The position numbers and the translations under genes are program-made. Source: Bradyrhizobium macuxiense (lineage in GTDB: Bacteria > Pseudomonadota > Alphaproteobacteria > Rhizobiales > Xanthobacteraceae). From it: a DNA stretch of 50,012 bases. Location of the stretch: positions 29,202 through 79,213 of the forward strand of contig NZ_LNCU01000032.1 in NCBI RefSeq assembly GCF_001542415.1, given 5' to 3'. Below the pieces are notes generated by a model. The model saw only the letters and a list, made by a program, of their open reading frames with translations. It did no database searches and was not told the DNA's origin. Shown here piece after piece: positions 18,603-26,806 of this stretch (position 1 is the first letter of the stretch; each line of letters starts with the position of its first letter).

Positions 18603-21215
18603 TTACTGCGCCGCGAGCTTCTTCATCGCCGTCTTGATCGATGACGCCGCATCGTCGTAGCCATCCCAGGCCTTCGTCTTCGCGAGCAGCGCCGGCACGG
18701 TTCGCACGGTGTACTTCTTCGGATCGAGGTCGCCACGTACCTGCGTCCAGGTCAGCGGCATCGACACCGTGGCGCCCTCGCGCGCTCGCGGCGACAGCAC
18801 CGCAACAGCGGTCGAGAGACGATCGTTGCGCAGATAATCGAGGAAGATCTTTCCGGTGCGCTTGGCCTTCGACATGTTGATCAGATAGCGCTCGGGATCG
18901 TCCTGCGCCATCCACTGGCAGATTCCCTGCGCGAAGGCCTTGGCCTCCTTCCACGTCACCTTGTCTTTTGCGCCGTAAAGCAGCGGCGTCACGACGTGAA
19001 GACCCTTGCCGCCGGTGGTCTTGCAGAAGCTTTCGAGGCCGACCGCGGTCAAGCGCTGGCGCATGTCCTTGGCGGCATCGATCACATCGGCAAACGCGAC
19101 GTCCGGCGCCGGATCGAGATCGAACACCAGCCGGCCCGGCGTGTCATAGGCATCGGGCGCGCAATTCCAGGGATGCAGTTCGAGGCCGCCCAGTTGCGCA
19201 ACCGCCGCAAGCCCCTCGACCTGGTCGATCTGCAGATAGGGCTTGCGGTCGCCGGAGACCTTGGCGAGCTTCAGAAGCTTCGATGTACCCGCCATCGCAT
19301 GCCGCTGGAAGAACGTCTCGCCCTTGATGCCGTCGGGCGCGCGCACGATCGAGCACGGCCGTCCCCTGAGATAGTCGAGCATCCAAGCGCCGACCGCCTC
19401 GAAATATTTTGCGAGATCGAGTTTCGTCACCGCCGCGCCGTCGCCGGCGTCGGGCCACAATGCCTTGTCCGGATGGGAGATCGCGACGCCCATCACCTCG
19501 CTCGACGCTTTTTTGCCCTTGGCCATCGGCTTCACCACTTTCGTCAAGGCGGGCCTTTCCGCCTCCACCTCGCGCGCCGGCTTGTCCTGGCGCAGGCCCT
19601 TGAACGCGGCCTGGCGGATATTGCCGCCCTCGGTCCAGCCGGCAAACTCGATCTCGGCGACCAGCTCCGGCTTCAGCCAATACACGTCGCGCGTCTTCTT
19701 CGGCGCATCCTTGCCGCTGAAAGGACTCGTGTCCGACGCGGCCGCCTTCAGCGCCGGCATGATGCGGCGAACCGTGTCCTGCCCGAAGCCGGTGCCTACG
19801 ATGCCGACAAAGGCCAGATGATCGCCGCGGTAGACACCTGCCATCAGCGAGCGGAATTTGCCGTTGGTGGTCTTCCAGCCGCCGATCACCACCTCTTGGC
19901 CGGCGCGGATCTTTGCTTTCGTCCAGTGGTCGGATCGGCCGGACCGATAGGGTGCATCGAGCCGCTTGGAGACGATGCCTTCCAACCCGAGCTTTCGCGC
20001 GGACTCCAGCACGGTTTCGCCATCCTCCTCGAAATGCTCCACATAGCGGATCAGCCTTTCTTTGCCCTTGCGCGCGTCGAGCAGTTGCTTCAACCGCGCC
20101 TTTCGTTCGGTAAGGGGCAGCGAACGAAGGTCCTCCTTACCGGCGAACGGCAGGTCGAACGCGTAGAAGATCAGCTTCTCCGTCTTGCCGTCCGACAGCG
20201 CGCCCTGCAGGGTCGAGAAATGCGGCGTGCCGTTCTTGTCGAGCGCAACGATCTCCCCATCGATCAAGGCATCGGGGAGCTTGCCGGCTTCGCTCGCGAT
20301 CGCGGCGAACTTGTCGGTCCAGTCGAGCCCCTTGCGGGTCTTCAGCACGGCTTCGCCGTCCTCGACGCGGAGCTGCACTCGATAGCCGTCGAACTTGATT
20401 TCATGGCCCCAGCCCGAGCCGCTGGGCGGGCTCTCGACCGACGCACAGAGCTGCGGTGCGACGAAATCCGGCATCTCTGACACCTGCTTCGGCTTCACTG
20501 CCAGTCGGGCCTTGGGAGGTGGCGCCTTGGTTCGGGCGCGCGCTTCGGCGGCCTCGCCGCGATTGGAGTGCCAGACGGCATCCGCCTTGGCCTTGCTATT
20601 GCCCCTGGCCAGCATGAACGGCTTCGGCGCTCGCCCCTTGCCTGCCGCGATCTGTGCCATCGAGCGGCCGGAAGCGACTGAACGATCCTCCTCGAGGACG
20701 TCTTCTCCATTCCCATCAACGGCGTATTCGTCCCGGTGCTTGATCAACAACCAGTTGGTGCGCTTGCCGCCGAAACGGTCGTTTTTCATCCGCACCAGCA
20801 CCCAGCTGCCATGCAGCTTCTCGCCATCGAGCGTGAACTTCAGGTCGCCCTTCTTGAAGCCGCGCTCGGGATCATCACACTCCCAATAGCCGCGATCCCA
20901 AAGCTGCACCGTGCCGCCGCCATACTGGCCTTCCGGGATCGTTCCTTCGAAATCGCCGTAATCGAGCGGATGATCCTCGACCTCCACCGCGAGCCGCTTG
21001 TCATGCGGATCGAGCGACGGGCCGCGCGTCACTGCCCAGGACTTGAAGACGCCGTCGAGTTCGAGCCTGAAGTCATAGTGCAGCCGTGTTGCGTCATGCT
21101 TCTGGATAACGAAGCGACGCTGCTTGGCGGGCGCGACCTTGACGTCGCCGGACGGCTCATTGGTCTTTTCGAAGTCGCGCTTCTTGCGATAGGTGGACAG
21201 ATTTCTCAGCGACAC
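18603..21215 (-). CDS. ligD: DNA ligase D (phosphoesterase-ligase-polymerase)
   Basis: An 870-residue three-domain enzyme of bacterial non-homologous end joining. The N-terminal phosphoesterase (about 1-170) has [13 protein letters not shown] and the [10 protein letters not shown] block. The ATP-dependent ligase follows, with adenylated Lys274 in EIKFDGYR and motifs [11 protein letters not shown] and EGIVSKR. The C-terminal AEP-type polymerase (about 590-870) carries the metal-binding Asp699/Asp701 in FDLDPAP. All three active sites look intact. GTG 21215 is the chosen start because it directly precedes the conserved N-terminus and has GAGG about 6 bases upstream; the frame stays open to 21302. 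It is divergent from ku and shares overlapping EcfG-type promoters with it. Confidence 0.95.
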   Translation of the reverse strand: MSLRNLSTYRKKRDFEKTNEPSGDVKVAPAKQRRFVIQKHDATRLHYDFRLELDGVFKSWAVTRGPSLDPHDKRLAVEVEDHPLDYGDFEGTIPEGQYGGGTVQLWDRGYWECDDPERGFKKGDLKFTLDGEKLHGSWVLVRMKNDRFGGKRTNWLLIKHRDEYAVDGNGEDVLEEDRSVASGRSMAQIAAGKGRAPKPFMLARGNSKAKADAVWHSNRGEAAEARARTKAPPPKARLAVKPKQVSEMPDFVAPQLCASVESPPSGSGWGHEIKFDGYRVQLRVEDGEAVLKTRKGLDWTDKFAAIASEAGKLPDALIDGEIVALDKNGTPHFSTLQGALSDGKTEKLIFYAFDLPFAGKEDLRSLPLTERKARLKQLLDARKGKERLIRYVEHFEEDGETVLESARKLGLEGIVSKRLDAPYRSGRSDHWTKAKIRAGQEVVIGGWKTTNGKFRSLMAGVYRGDHLAFVGIVGTGFGQDTVRRIMPALKAAASDTSPFSGKDAPKKTRDVYWLKPELVAEIEFAGWTEGGNIRQAAFKGLRQDKPAREVEAERPALTKVVKPMAKGKKASSEVMGVAISHPDKALWPDAGDGAAVTKLDLAKYFEAVGAWMLDYLRGRPCSIVRAPDGIKGETFFQRHAMAGTSKLLKLAKVSGDRKPYLQIDQVEGLAAVAQLGGLELHPWNCAPDAYDTPGRLVFDLDPAPDVAFADVIDAAKDMRQRLTAVGLESFCKTTGGKGLHVVTPLLYGAKDKVTWKEAKAFAQGICQWMAQDDPERYLINMSKAKRTGKIFLDYLRNDRLSTAVAVLSPRAREGATVSMPLTWTQVRGDLDPKKYTVRTVPALLAKTKAWDGYDDAASSIKTAMKKLAAQ

Positions 21216-21261
21216 AACAAGACCTCGGCACAAGCGACGGCCGCCGCCTTCGCGGCCATCA

Positions 21262-21286
21262 GGAACCAAAACCCACGGTATCCGTT
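21262..21286 (+). promoter_or_regulatory. EcfG consensus promoter of ku
   Basis: GGAAC (21262-21266), 16 bases, then CGTT (21283-21286): an exact match to the sigma-EcfG consensus. A start near 21293 leaves a leader of about 27 bases with GGAG ahead of ATG 21320. Confidence 0.72.
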
Positions 21287-21294
21287 CAAGTTCC
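21270..21294 (-). promoter_or_regulatory. EcfG-like promoter of ligD, overlapping the ku promoter
   Basis: On the minus strand GGAAC (21294-21290) is followed after 16 bases by GGTT (21273-21270), three of four bases of CGTT. The two promoters overlap almost completely, so only one polymerase could sit there at a time. Start near 21263, about 48 bases before GTG 21215. Confidence 0.5.
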
Positions 21295-21319
21295 AAACTC
21301 AAGCTGTTTGGAGAAAATC

Positions 21320-22204
21320 ATGGCGGCTCCCCGCGCCTATTGGAAAGGCACGCTCAAGCTCTCGCTCGTGTCATGCCCCGTGGCGCTCTATCCGGCCTCG
21401 ACGGCGGTCGAGAAGACCCGCTTCCATATGATCAACAAGGACACCGGCAACCGGCTGAAGCAGCAGATGGTCGATGCCGAGACCGGTGACGTCGTCGACG
21501 GCGACCAGAAGGGCCGCGGCTACGAGATCAGGAAGGGTGAATATGTCGAGATCGACAAGGACGAGCTCGAAGCCGTCCAGATCGAGAGCAATCACACCAT
21601 CGACATCGACAGCTTCGTGCCCGAGGGCGAGATCGACAAGCGCTATCTCGATCATCCCTATTACATCCGGCCCGACGGCAAGGCCGGTGTCGATGCCTTT
21701 GCCGTGATCCGCGACGCCATGAAGGACCAGGACCGCGTCGCCCTGGCCCGCATCGTCCTGACCAACCGCGAGCACGTGATCGCGATCGAGCCGCTCGACA
21801 AGGGCATGCTCGGCACCACGCTGCGTTACCCCTACGAGGTGCGTGACGCGGACGACTATTTCGATGACATCAAGAGCCCCAAAGTGACAAAAGACATGAT
21901 CGATCTCGCCGGCCACATCCTCGACAGCAAGGCTGCGCATTTCGACCCATCGAAGTTCAAGGACGAGTATGAGACCGCGCTGAAGGCGCTGGTCCGCCGC
22001 AAGGCCGCCGGCAAGCCGATCGGGACAGCCGAGCGCGAGGAAAAGCCGAGCAATGTCGTGAGCCTGATGGACGCGCTGAAGCAGAGCCTGAAGGGCCGGA
22101 GCAGCGCACGACACTCGCGTTCGACGGCGCGTCGGCCGGCCCCGCATCGCCGCGTGGGCAAGAAGGCGCACCGGTCGCGCGCGCGACCGCGGAAGGTGGG
22201 GTAA
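21320..22204 (+). CDS. ku: Ku protein, non-homologous end joining
   Basis: A 294-residue bacterial Ku, a homodimer that rings DNA ends and recruits LigD. The start MAAPRAYWKGTLKLSLVSCPV and the YEIRKGEYVEIDKDELEAVQ block are diagnostic. The core runs to about residue 250. The tail from about 255 on is extremely rich in Arg, Lys, Ser and His, a basic extension known in some Ku proteins to bind DNA. ATG 21320 is chosen over the in-frame upstream start at 21308 because GGAG lies 6 bases before it. It is divergent from ligD. Confidence 0.96.
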   Translation: MAAPRAYWKGTLKLSLVSCPVALYPASTAVEKTRFHMINKDTGNRLKQQMVDAETGDVVDGDQKGRGYEIRKGEYVEIDKDELEAVQIESNHTIDIDSFVPEGEIDKRYLDHPYYIRPDGKAGVDAFAVIRDAMKDQDRVALARIVLTNREHVIAIEPLDKGMLGTTLRYPYEVRDADDYFDDIKSPKVTKDMIDLAGHILDSKAAHFDPSKFKDEYETALKALVRRKAAGKPIGTAEREEKPSNVVSLMDALKQSLKGRSSARHSRSTARRPAPHRRVGKKAHRSRARPRKVG

Positions 22205-22216
22205 GTTCTCTCCAAC

Positions 22217-22368
22217 CGTCATTGCGAGCCAACGGGTCGCGCGAATGCGCGCCCGATGACAGGCTCCGCGAAGCAATCCATCTCTCCGCATCCGTGGAAA
22301 GATGGATTGCTTCGTCGCTTCAGCGCAAAATTGCTTTGCAATTTGGTCGCGAGCTTCTCGCAATGACG
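22217..22368. repeat. Dispersed palindromic repeat, longer variant
   Basis: Bounded by CGTCATTGCGAG and CTCGCAATGACG. The interior holds GCGAAGCAATCCATCTCTCC and its mirrored partner GATGGATTGCTTCGTCGC, then GCGCAAAATTGC. It is the same family as the element at 47254-47369 but in reverse orientation. It carries about 40 extra bases near its left end (around 22230-22267). It lies immediately downstream of ku and of the convergent DUF6496 gene. Confidence 0.85.
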
Positions 22369-22386
22369 TGGGGAGATATGCGAATC

Positions 22387-22629
22387 TTACCGCTTCTTGG
22401 CCACCTTGCGCTTCTTCGTCGTCTTTCGCTTCTTGGCAGCCTTCTTCTTGGCCGCCTTCTTCGGCACCTTCCTGCCCTTGGCCCGCGCCTCCGACAGGCC
22501 GATGGCGATGGCCTGCTTGCGGCTCTTCACCTTCCTCTTGGAACGGCCGCTGCGCAACGTCCCGGCCTTGCGCTTCTTCATCACGCGCCGAACGTCGCTC
22601 GATGTTTTCCGCGAGTACTTTCTTGCCAT
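22387..22629 (-). CDS. DUF6496 family basic protein with histone-like tail
   Basis: An 80-residue, very basic protein. The N-terminal part (MARKYSRKTSSDVRRVMKK, then KQAIAIGLSEARAKG) matches DUF6496, a small family widespread in soil proteobacteria with no assigned function. The last ~25 residues are AKK/KKR repeats like a histone H1 tail, suggesting nucleic-acid binding; that is inference. ATG 22629 is supported by GGGAG about 9 bases upstream; longer in-frame starts to 22887 run through non-conserved sequence. An 8-bp hairpin (22641-22667) ends inside the ribosome binding site. Confidence 0.8.
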   Translation of the reverse strand: MARKYSRKTSSDVRRVMKKRKAGTLRSGRSKRKVKSRKQAIAIGLSEARAKGRKVPKKAAKKKAAKKRKTTKKRKVAKKR

Positions 22630-22640
22630 GAGTTTTTCTC

Positions 22641-22667
22641 CCGGTGAGCGAAAACAATCCTCACCGG
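22641..22667 (-). promoter_or_regulatory. Inverted repeat covering the leader and ribosome binding site of the DUF6496 gene
   Basis: CCGGTGAG (22641-22648) and CTCACCGG (22660-22667) are perfect 8-base complements with an 11-base loop. In the minus-strand transcript the 3' arm ends in CCGG, and the SD sequence GGGAG begins within it, so folding would partly hide the ribosome binding site. It could equally be a protein operator. Confidence 0.4.
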
Positions 22668-22748
22668 TTGCGAAAGTTCCGAAGTTGTTGCGAGAGGCCA
22701 CGGCACAGCACCCGGATGTCTCGTACAACGCAGGGCGCGACCGGCGCT

Positions 22749-23438
22749 CTAGTCCGCCGCGCGCAGCCGATAGCCGATGCCGGTCTCGGTCAACACGAAT
22801 TGCGGACGCTCGGGATCGGCCTCGATCTTCTGGCGCAGCTGGCGCACATAGACGCGCAGGTATTGCGCATCGGTGAGCTCGTCCCACAATTCCTTCAGCA
22901 GGAAGCGGTGCGTCAGCACTTTGCCGGCATGCTGCACCAGGACGCGCAGGAGATCGTACTCCTTCGGCGACAGCTTGATCTCCTTCTCGCCGACCTTGAC
23001 GATCCGGCGCACCAGATCGACCGAGAGATCGCCGGAGCGGAACACCGGCCGCTCGCCCTGCACCTGCAACTGGTGCCGGAGCGCGGCGCGCAGCCGCGCC
23101 AGCAGTTCGTCCATGCCGAATGGCTTGGTCAGATAGTCGTCGGCGCCGAGGTCGAGGGCCTGCACCTTGCCGGCCTCGTCGCCGCGGCTCGACAGCACCA
23201 CGATCGGGACGCTCTCGCTGCGCCCGCGGATCATGCGCAGCAAATCGTGGCCCTGGATATCGGGCAATCCCAGATCGAGGATGATCAGCGCCGGGCCTTC
23301 GGCCAGCATGTCGAGGGCAGTCTTGCCGTTGGAAGCCTCGAGGATATCGTAACCCTGCGTGCTCAACCCCATCCGCAAGAGCTTGCGGATCGGCGGCTCG
23401 TCATCGATGACCAGGACCTTGATGAGCGTTGCGTTCAT
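22749..23438 (-). CDS. kdpE: KdpE response regulator
   Basis: A 229-residue OmpR-type regulator. The receiver domain (1-115) has the acidic pair Asp12/Asp13, phospho-acceptor Asp55 in LIILDLGLPD and the conserved Lys in DDYLTKPFG. The winged-helix DNA-binding domain (about 130-229) includes EYDLLRVLVQHAGKVLTHRFLL and the YLRVYVRQLRQKIE recognition region. It overlaps kdpD by ATGA and is the last gene of the kdp operon. KdpE activates kdp transcription when phosphorylated by KdpD; the inverted repeat at 31064-31149 is the most likely target here. Confidence 0.97.
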   Translation of the reverse strand: MNATLIKVLVIDDEPPIRKLLRMGLSTQGYDILEASNGKTALDMLAEGPALIILDLGLPDIQGHDLLRMIRGRSESVPIVVLSSRGDEAGKVQALDLGADDYLTKPFGMDELLARLRAALRHQLQVQGERPVFRSGDLSVDLVRRIVKVGEKEIKLSPKEYDLLRVLVQHAGKVLTHRFLLKELWDELTDAQYLRVYVRQLRQKIEADPERPQFVLTETGIGYRLRAAD

Positions 23439-26149
23439 GCAGCAGTGTCCAGCGCGTTGGTGTCGGCCGGGATCGGCAGGCGGATGGTGATGACGGCGCC
23501 GGTCCGGTCGGAGCGGTTGGCCGCCGAGATCGTGCCGCGCATCGCCTCGACGAAGCCGCGCGAGATCGCGAGCCCAAGGCCGGTGCCGGGGCGGACATGG
23601 TCGCCCTTTTCGGCGCGATAGAACTTGTCGAACACGCTTTCCAGCTCGCCCGCCGGAATGCCGTTCCCCTCATCCATGATCTGCAGCGCGATCCGCTCGC
23701 GCTCGCGGATGCCGCGGATCGATATGGTGGTGTCCGAGGGCGCGTATTTGGCTGCGTTGTCGAGCAGGTTGAACAGCACCTGCTCGAACAGCACGGCATC
23801 GAGCTCCAGCATCGGCAGGTCGGCCGCGAGCTCCAGCGATACCTTGTGATGCACCAGGATCTTGGCGGCACGGCGCAGCGCGCTGCCGATGATCTCGCCG
23901 ATATCGTGCCGCGCGGTGTTCGGCACGATCGCGCCCGATTCGAGCTTGGTCATGTCGAGCAGGTTCGCGATGAAGCGGTTCAGCCGCTCGGATTCGTCGA
24001 TCACCGTCGCGAGCAGGTCATGCTTCTGCGCGTCCGTGAGATTGGCGCTGAGGTCGCGCAGGGCCGAGGCCGAGCCGAGCACCGAGGCGAGCGGCGTCTT
24101 GAGGTCGTGCGAGATCGAGGTCAGCAGCGCGCCGCGCAGGCGGTCGGATTCGACGGTGCGCTTGACGCGGTCCATGTCCTCGACCAGCAGCACGCGCTCG
24201 ATCGCCAGTGCGCCCTGATCGATCAACGCATCGAGCAGCCGGCGCTGGTCTGGTGTCAGCAGGGGGCCGATGCGGTCATTGTCGATGCCGATCACGCCGA
24301 TCGGGCCGCGGCCGGTGCGCATCGGCAGGAACAGCCGCTTCGCGCCCGGCAGCGTATCCGAGCCGCGGCCGGCCGGGCGATCGTTACCCCAGGCCCAGTT
24401 GGCGGCGGCGAGGTCGGCCTGGTCGAGCTGATCCTCGGGCGGATAGCCCGCCTTGACGGTCAGCACGCCGTCTTCCGGCAGCAACAGCACCACCCGCACC
24501 CGCAGCATCAGCGCGGTCTGATAGGCGGTCGCCCACAGCACGTCGTCGAGGGTCGCGGTGCCCGCGAGCTTGCGGCTGAACGCATAGAGCGACTCGGTGG
24601 TGCGGACACGGCCGATCGCGGTGTCGGCCTGCGTGCGCACGCGCGCCGCGACGTTGGAGACGATCAGCGCGATCAGCATGAAGAAGAAGAATGCCGCGAC
24701 ATTGGTCGGATCGGTGATGGTGAAGGTGTAGACCGGCGGCAGGAAGAAGAAATTGTAGCACAGCGAGGCCGCCACGCTCGCGAGCAGCGACGGCCACAGC
24801 CCGTAGCGCACGGCTGCGACGACCACGGCGGTGATGAAAACCAGGTCGACGTTCTCGACGCCGAAGATCGGCTGGATCAGTTCGGCCGTCCCGAGGCCGA
24901 GCCCGGTCATGAGCAGCGCCATCAGAAGGGGCCGCGGGTTGAACGGCTCCTGCCGCTGCGCGGTCTGCACCGGCGCCTTGGCGACCGGCTCCTCGTCGCC
25001 GGCGATCACATTGACGCTGATATTGCCGGCGCGGCGCACCAGATCGTGCACCACCGAGCCATGCGTCAGCTCGAACCAGCGCGAGCGGGTGGACTTGCCG
25101 ATGATGATCTGCGTGACGTTGTTGGCCTGCGCAAAGTTGATGATGTCGTCGGCGATGCGGCGGCCGACGCCGGGAATGGTCAACGCCTCGCCGCCGAGCG
25201 ACTCTGCAAGGCGCATGGTGTCGGCGAGCCGGTCGCGCTGCTCGTCGGTCAATTGCAGGCTGCGGCGAGTCTCGATGCTGAGTGCGGTCCAGGGCGCATG
25301 CAGCCGGTCGGACACGCGCTTGGTGTAGCGGACGAGACCGGCCGCGCGCGGGTCCTCGCTCACGCAGACCAGGATGCGCTCGCCCGCGGCCCAGGGACCG
25401 TTGATTGCATTGGCCTGCATATGGGTGAGCAGCTGCTCGTCGACCCGCTCAGCCGTGCGCCGCAGTGCGAGCTCGCGCAACGCGGTCAGGTTGCCGGGCG
25501 AGAAATAGTGCTCCAGCGCCCGCTCGGCCTGCCTGGGCACATAGACCTTGCCCTCCTTGAGCCGCTGGATCAGGTCGTCGGGCGTGAGGTCGATCAGCTC
25601 GATGGCATCAGCCCGATCGAACACCGAATCCGGCACGGTCTCGCGCACCCGGACATGGGTGATCTGCGCGACCACATCGTTGAGGCTCTCGATGTGCTGG
25701 ATGTTGACGGCGGTGTAGACGTCGATGCCACGCGACAGCAATTCCTCGACGTCGAGATAGCGCTTGGGATGCCGGCTACCCGGTGCATTGGTGTGGGCGA
25801 GCTCGTCGACCAGCGCGAGCTGCGGACGCCGTGCGATCACGGCGTCGAGGTCCATCTCCTCGATCACCTGATCGCGATAGGTCAGCCGCTTGCGCGGCAC
25901 CACTTCGAGGCCCTTGAGGAGCGCTTCGGTCTCGATTCGCCCGTGGGTCTCGACGACGCCGACCACGACGTCGACGCCCGCCTTGAGGCGGCCGTGGGCG
26001 CTCTGCAGCATCTCATAGGTCTTGCCGACGCCGGGGGCCGCGCCGACGAAGATCTTCAGGCGTCCGGAACGATCGGTCTCGCGGCGCGCCGCTTCCAGCA
26101 GCGCGTCCGGCGAGGGTCGCTTTTCGAGGTCACGGCGCTGATTGGCCAT
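23435..26149 (-). CDS. kdpD: KdpD osmosensitive potassium channel sensor histidine kinase
   Basis: A 904-residue membrane sensor. The N-terminal KdpD domain (about 25-235) has the Walker A motif GAAPGVGKT. A universal-stress-type domain follows (about 255-375), then four membrane segments of the DUF4118 type (about 405-500), a GAF-like region, and the kinase core with phospho-acceptor His681 in ISHDLKTPLAS. ATP-binding boxes are GNGIPAGELE and GLGLAISRG. Its stop overlaps the kdpE start. It lies 39 bases after kdpC. It responds to low external potassium or osmotic shock and phosphorylates KdpE. Confidence 0.97.
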   Translation of the reverse strand: MANQRRDLEKRPSPDALLEAARRETDRSGRLKIFVGAAPGVGKTYEMLQSAHGRLKAGVDVVVGVVETHGRIETEALLKGLEVVPRKRLTYRDQVIEEMDLDAVIARRPQLALVDELAHTNAPGSRHPKRYLDVEELLSRGIDVYTAVNIQHIESLNDVVAQITHVRVRETVPDSVFDRADAIELIDLTPDDLIQRLKEGKVYVPRQAERALEHYFSPGNLTALRELALRRTAERVDEQLLTHMQANAINGPWAAGERILVCVSEDPRAAGLVRYTKRVSDRLHAPWTALSIETRRSLQLTDEQRDRLADTMRLAESLGGEALTIPGVGRRIADDIINFAQANNVTQIIIGKSTRSRWFELTHGSVVHDLVRRAGNISVNVIAGDEEPVAKAPVQTAQRQEPFNPRPLLMALLMTGLGLGTAELIQPIFGVENVDLVFITAVVVAAVRYGLWPSLLASVAASLCYNFFFLPPVYTFTITDPTNVAAFFFFMLIALIVSNVAARVRTQADTAIGRVRTTESLYAFSRKLAGTATLDDVLWATAYQTALMLRVRVVLLLPEDGVLTVKAGYPPEDQLDQADLAAANWAWGNDRPAGRGSDTLPGAKRLFLPMRTGRGPIGVIGIDNDRIGPLLTPDQRRLLDALIDQGALAIERVLLVEDMDRVKRTVESDRLRGALLTSISHDLKTPLASVLGSASALRDLSANLTDAQKHDLLATVIDESERLNRFIANLLDMTKLESGAIVPNTARHDIGEIIGSALRRAAKILVHHKVSLELAADLPMLELDAVLFEQVLFNLLDNAAKYAPSDTTISIRGIRERERIALQIMDEGNGIPAGELESVFDKFYRAEKGDHVRPGTGLGLAISRGFVEAMRGTISAANRSDRTGAVITIRLPIPADTNALDTAA

Positions 26150-26188
26150 AACGCAATATAGTCATCCCTTCCGGTGCAGCCTACTCCC

Positions 26189-26794
26189 CTATTTCGTACC
26201 AACCGTATCCAGCGCCAGGTTGAGCGCAAGAACGTTAACACGCGGCTCGCCGATGACGCCGGCAAGGCGCCCTTGCGTGTTCTGCGTCACCAGCTGGCGC
26301 ACCTGATCCTCCTGCATGTTGCGCGCCTTGGCGACCCGCGGCACCTGGAAGAGTGCTGCCTCCGGTGAGATGTCGGGATCGAGCCCGCTGGCCGAGGTGG
26401 TGACGAGATCGACCGGCACCGGAGAGGACGGGTTCTCCGCCTTCAGCTTCTCGACGTCCTCCTTGATGCGGTCATTCAGCGCCTTGCTGGTCGGGCCAAG
26501 GTTGGAGCCGCCGGAATTGGCGGCGTTGTACGGCGCCGGCACCGTCTTGGAGGAATCGTTCGGATCGGGCGCGACCGTCGCCGACGGCCGGCCGTGGAAG
26601 TACTTCGCTTCCTTGAACTCCTGCCCGATCAGGGCGGAGCCAACCACCTTGCCGTGCTTCTCGATCAGGCTGCCTTGCGCCTGCTTCGGGAAGATGGCGC
26701 CGGCGATCGCGGTCATGGCGAGCGGATAGGCCAGGCCCGTGATCGCGGTCAGCACGACCAGGACGAGGATGGCGGGGCGAATTTCTCTGAGCAT
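26189..26794 (-). CDS. kdpC: KdpC subunit of potassium-transporting ATPase
   Basis: A 201-residue KdpC: one N-terminal membrane helix (about 8-30) and a periplasmic domain with the conserved [20 protein letters not shown] block and the C-terminal [11 protein letters not shown]. KdpC stabilises the KdpFABC complex and raises ATP affinity. It starts 12 bases after kdpB. Confidence 0.97.
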   Translation of the reverse strand: MLREIRPAILVLVVLTAITGLAYPLAMTAIAGAIFPKQAQGSLIEKHGKVVGSALIGQEFKEAKYFHGRPSATVAPDPNDSSKTVPAPYNAANSGGSNLGPTSKALNDRIKEDVEKLKAENPSSPVPVDLVTTSASGLDPDISPEAALFQVPRVAKARNMQEDQVRQLVTQNTQGRLAGVIGEPRVNVLALNLALDTVGTK

Positions 26795-26806
26795 GATTGT
26801 GGCTCC

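Noticed and set aside
22217..22368. CRISPR-like or IS-like structure from repeated short motifs
   Set aside because: The motifs are arms of one palindromic intergenic repeat; there are no regularly spaced repeats, spacers or transposase.
22656..22680. EcfG promoter for the DUF6496 gene
   Set aside because: GGAAC is present, but the 16-base spacing gives GATT, only two of four bases; too weak.
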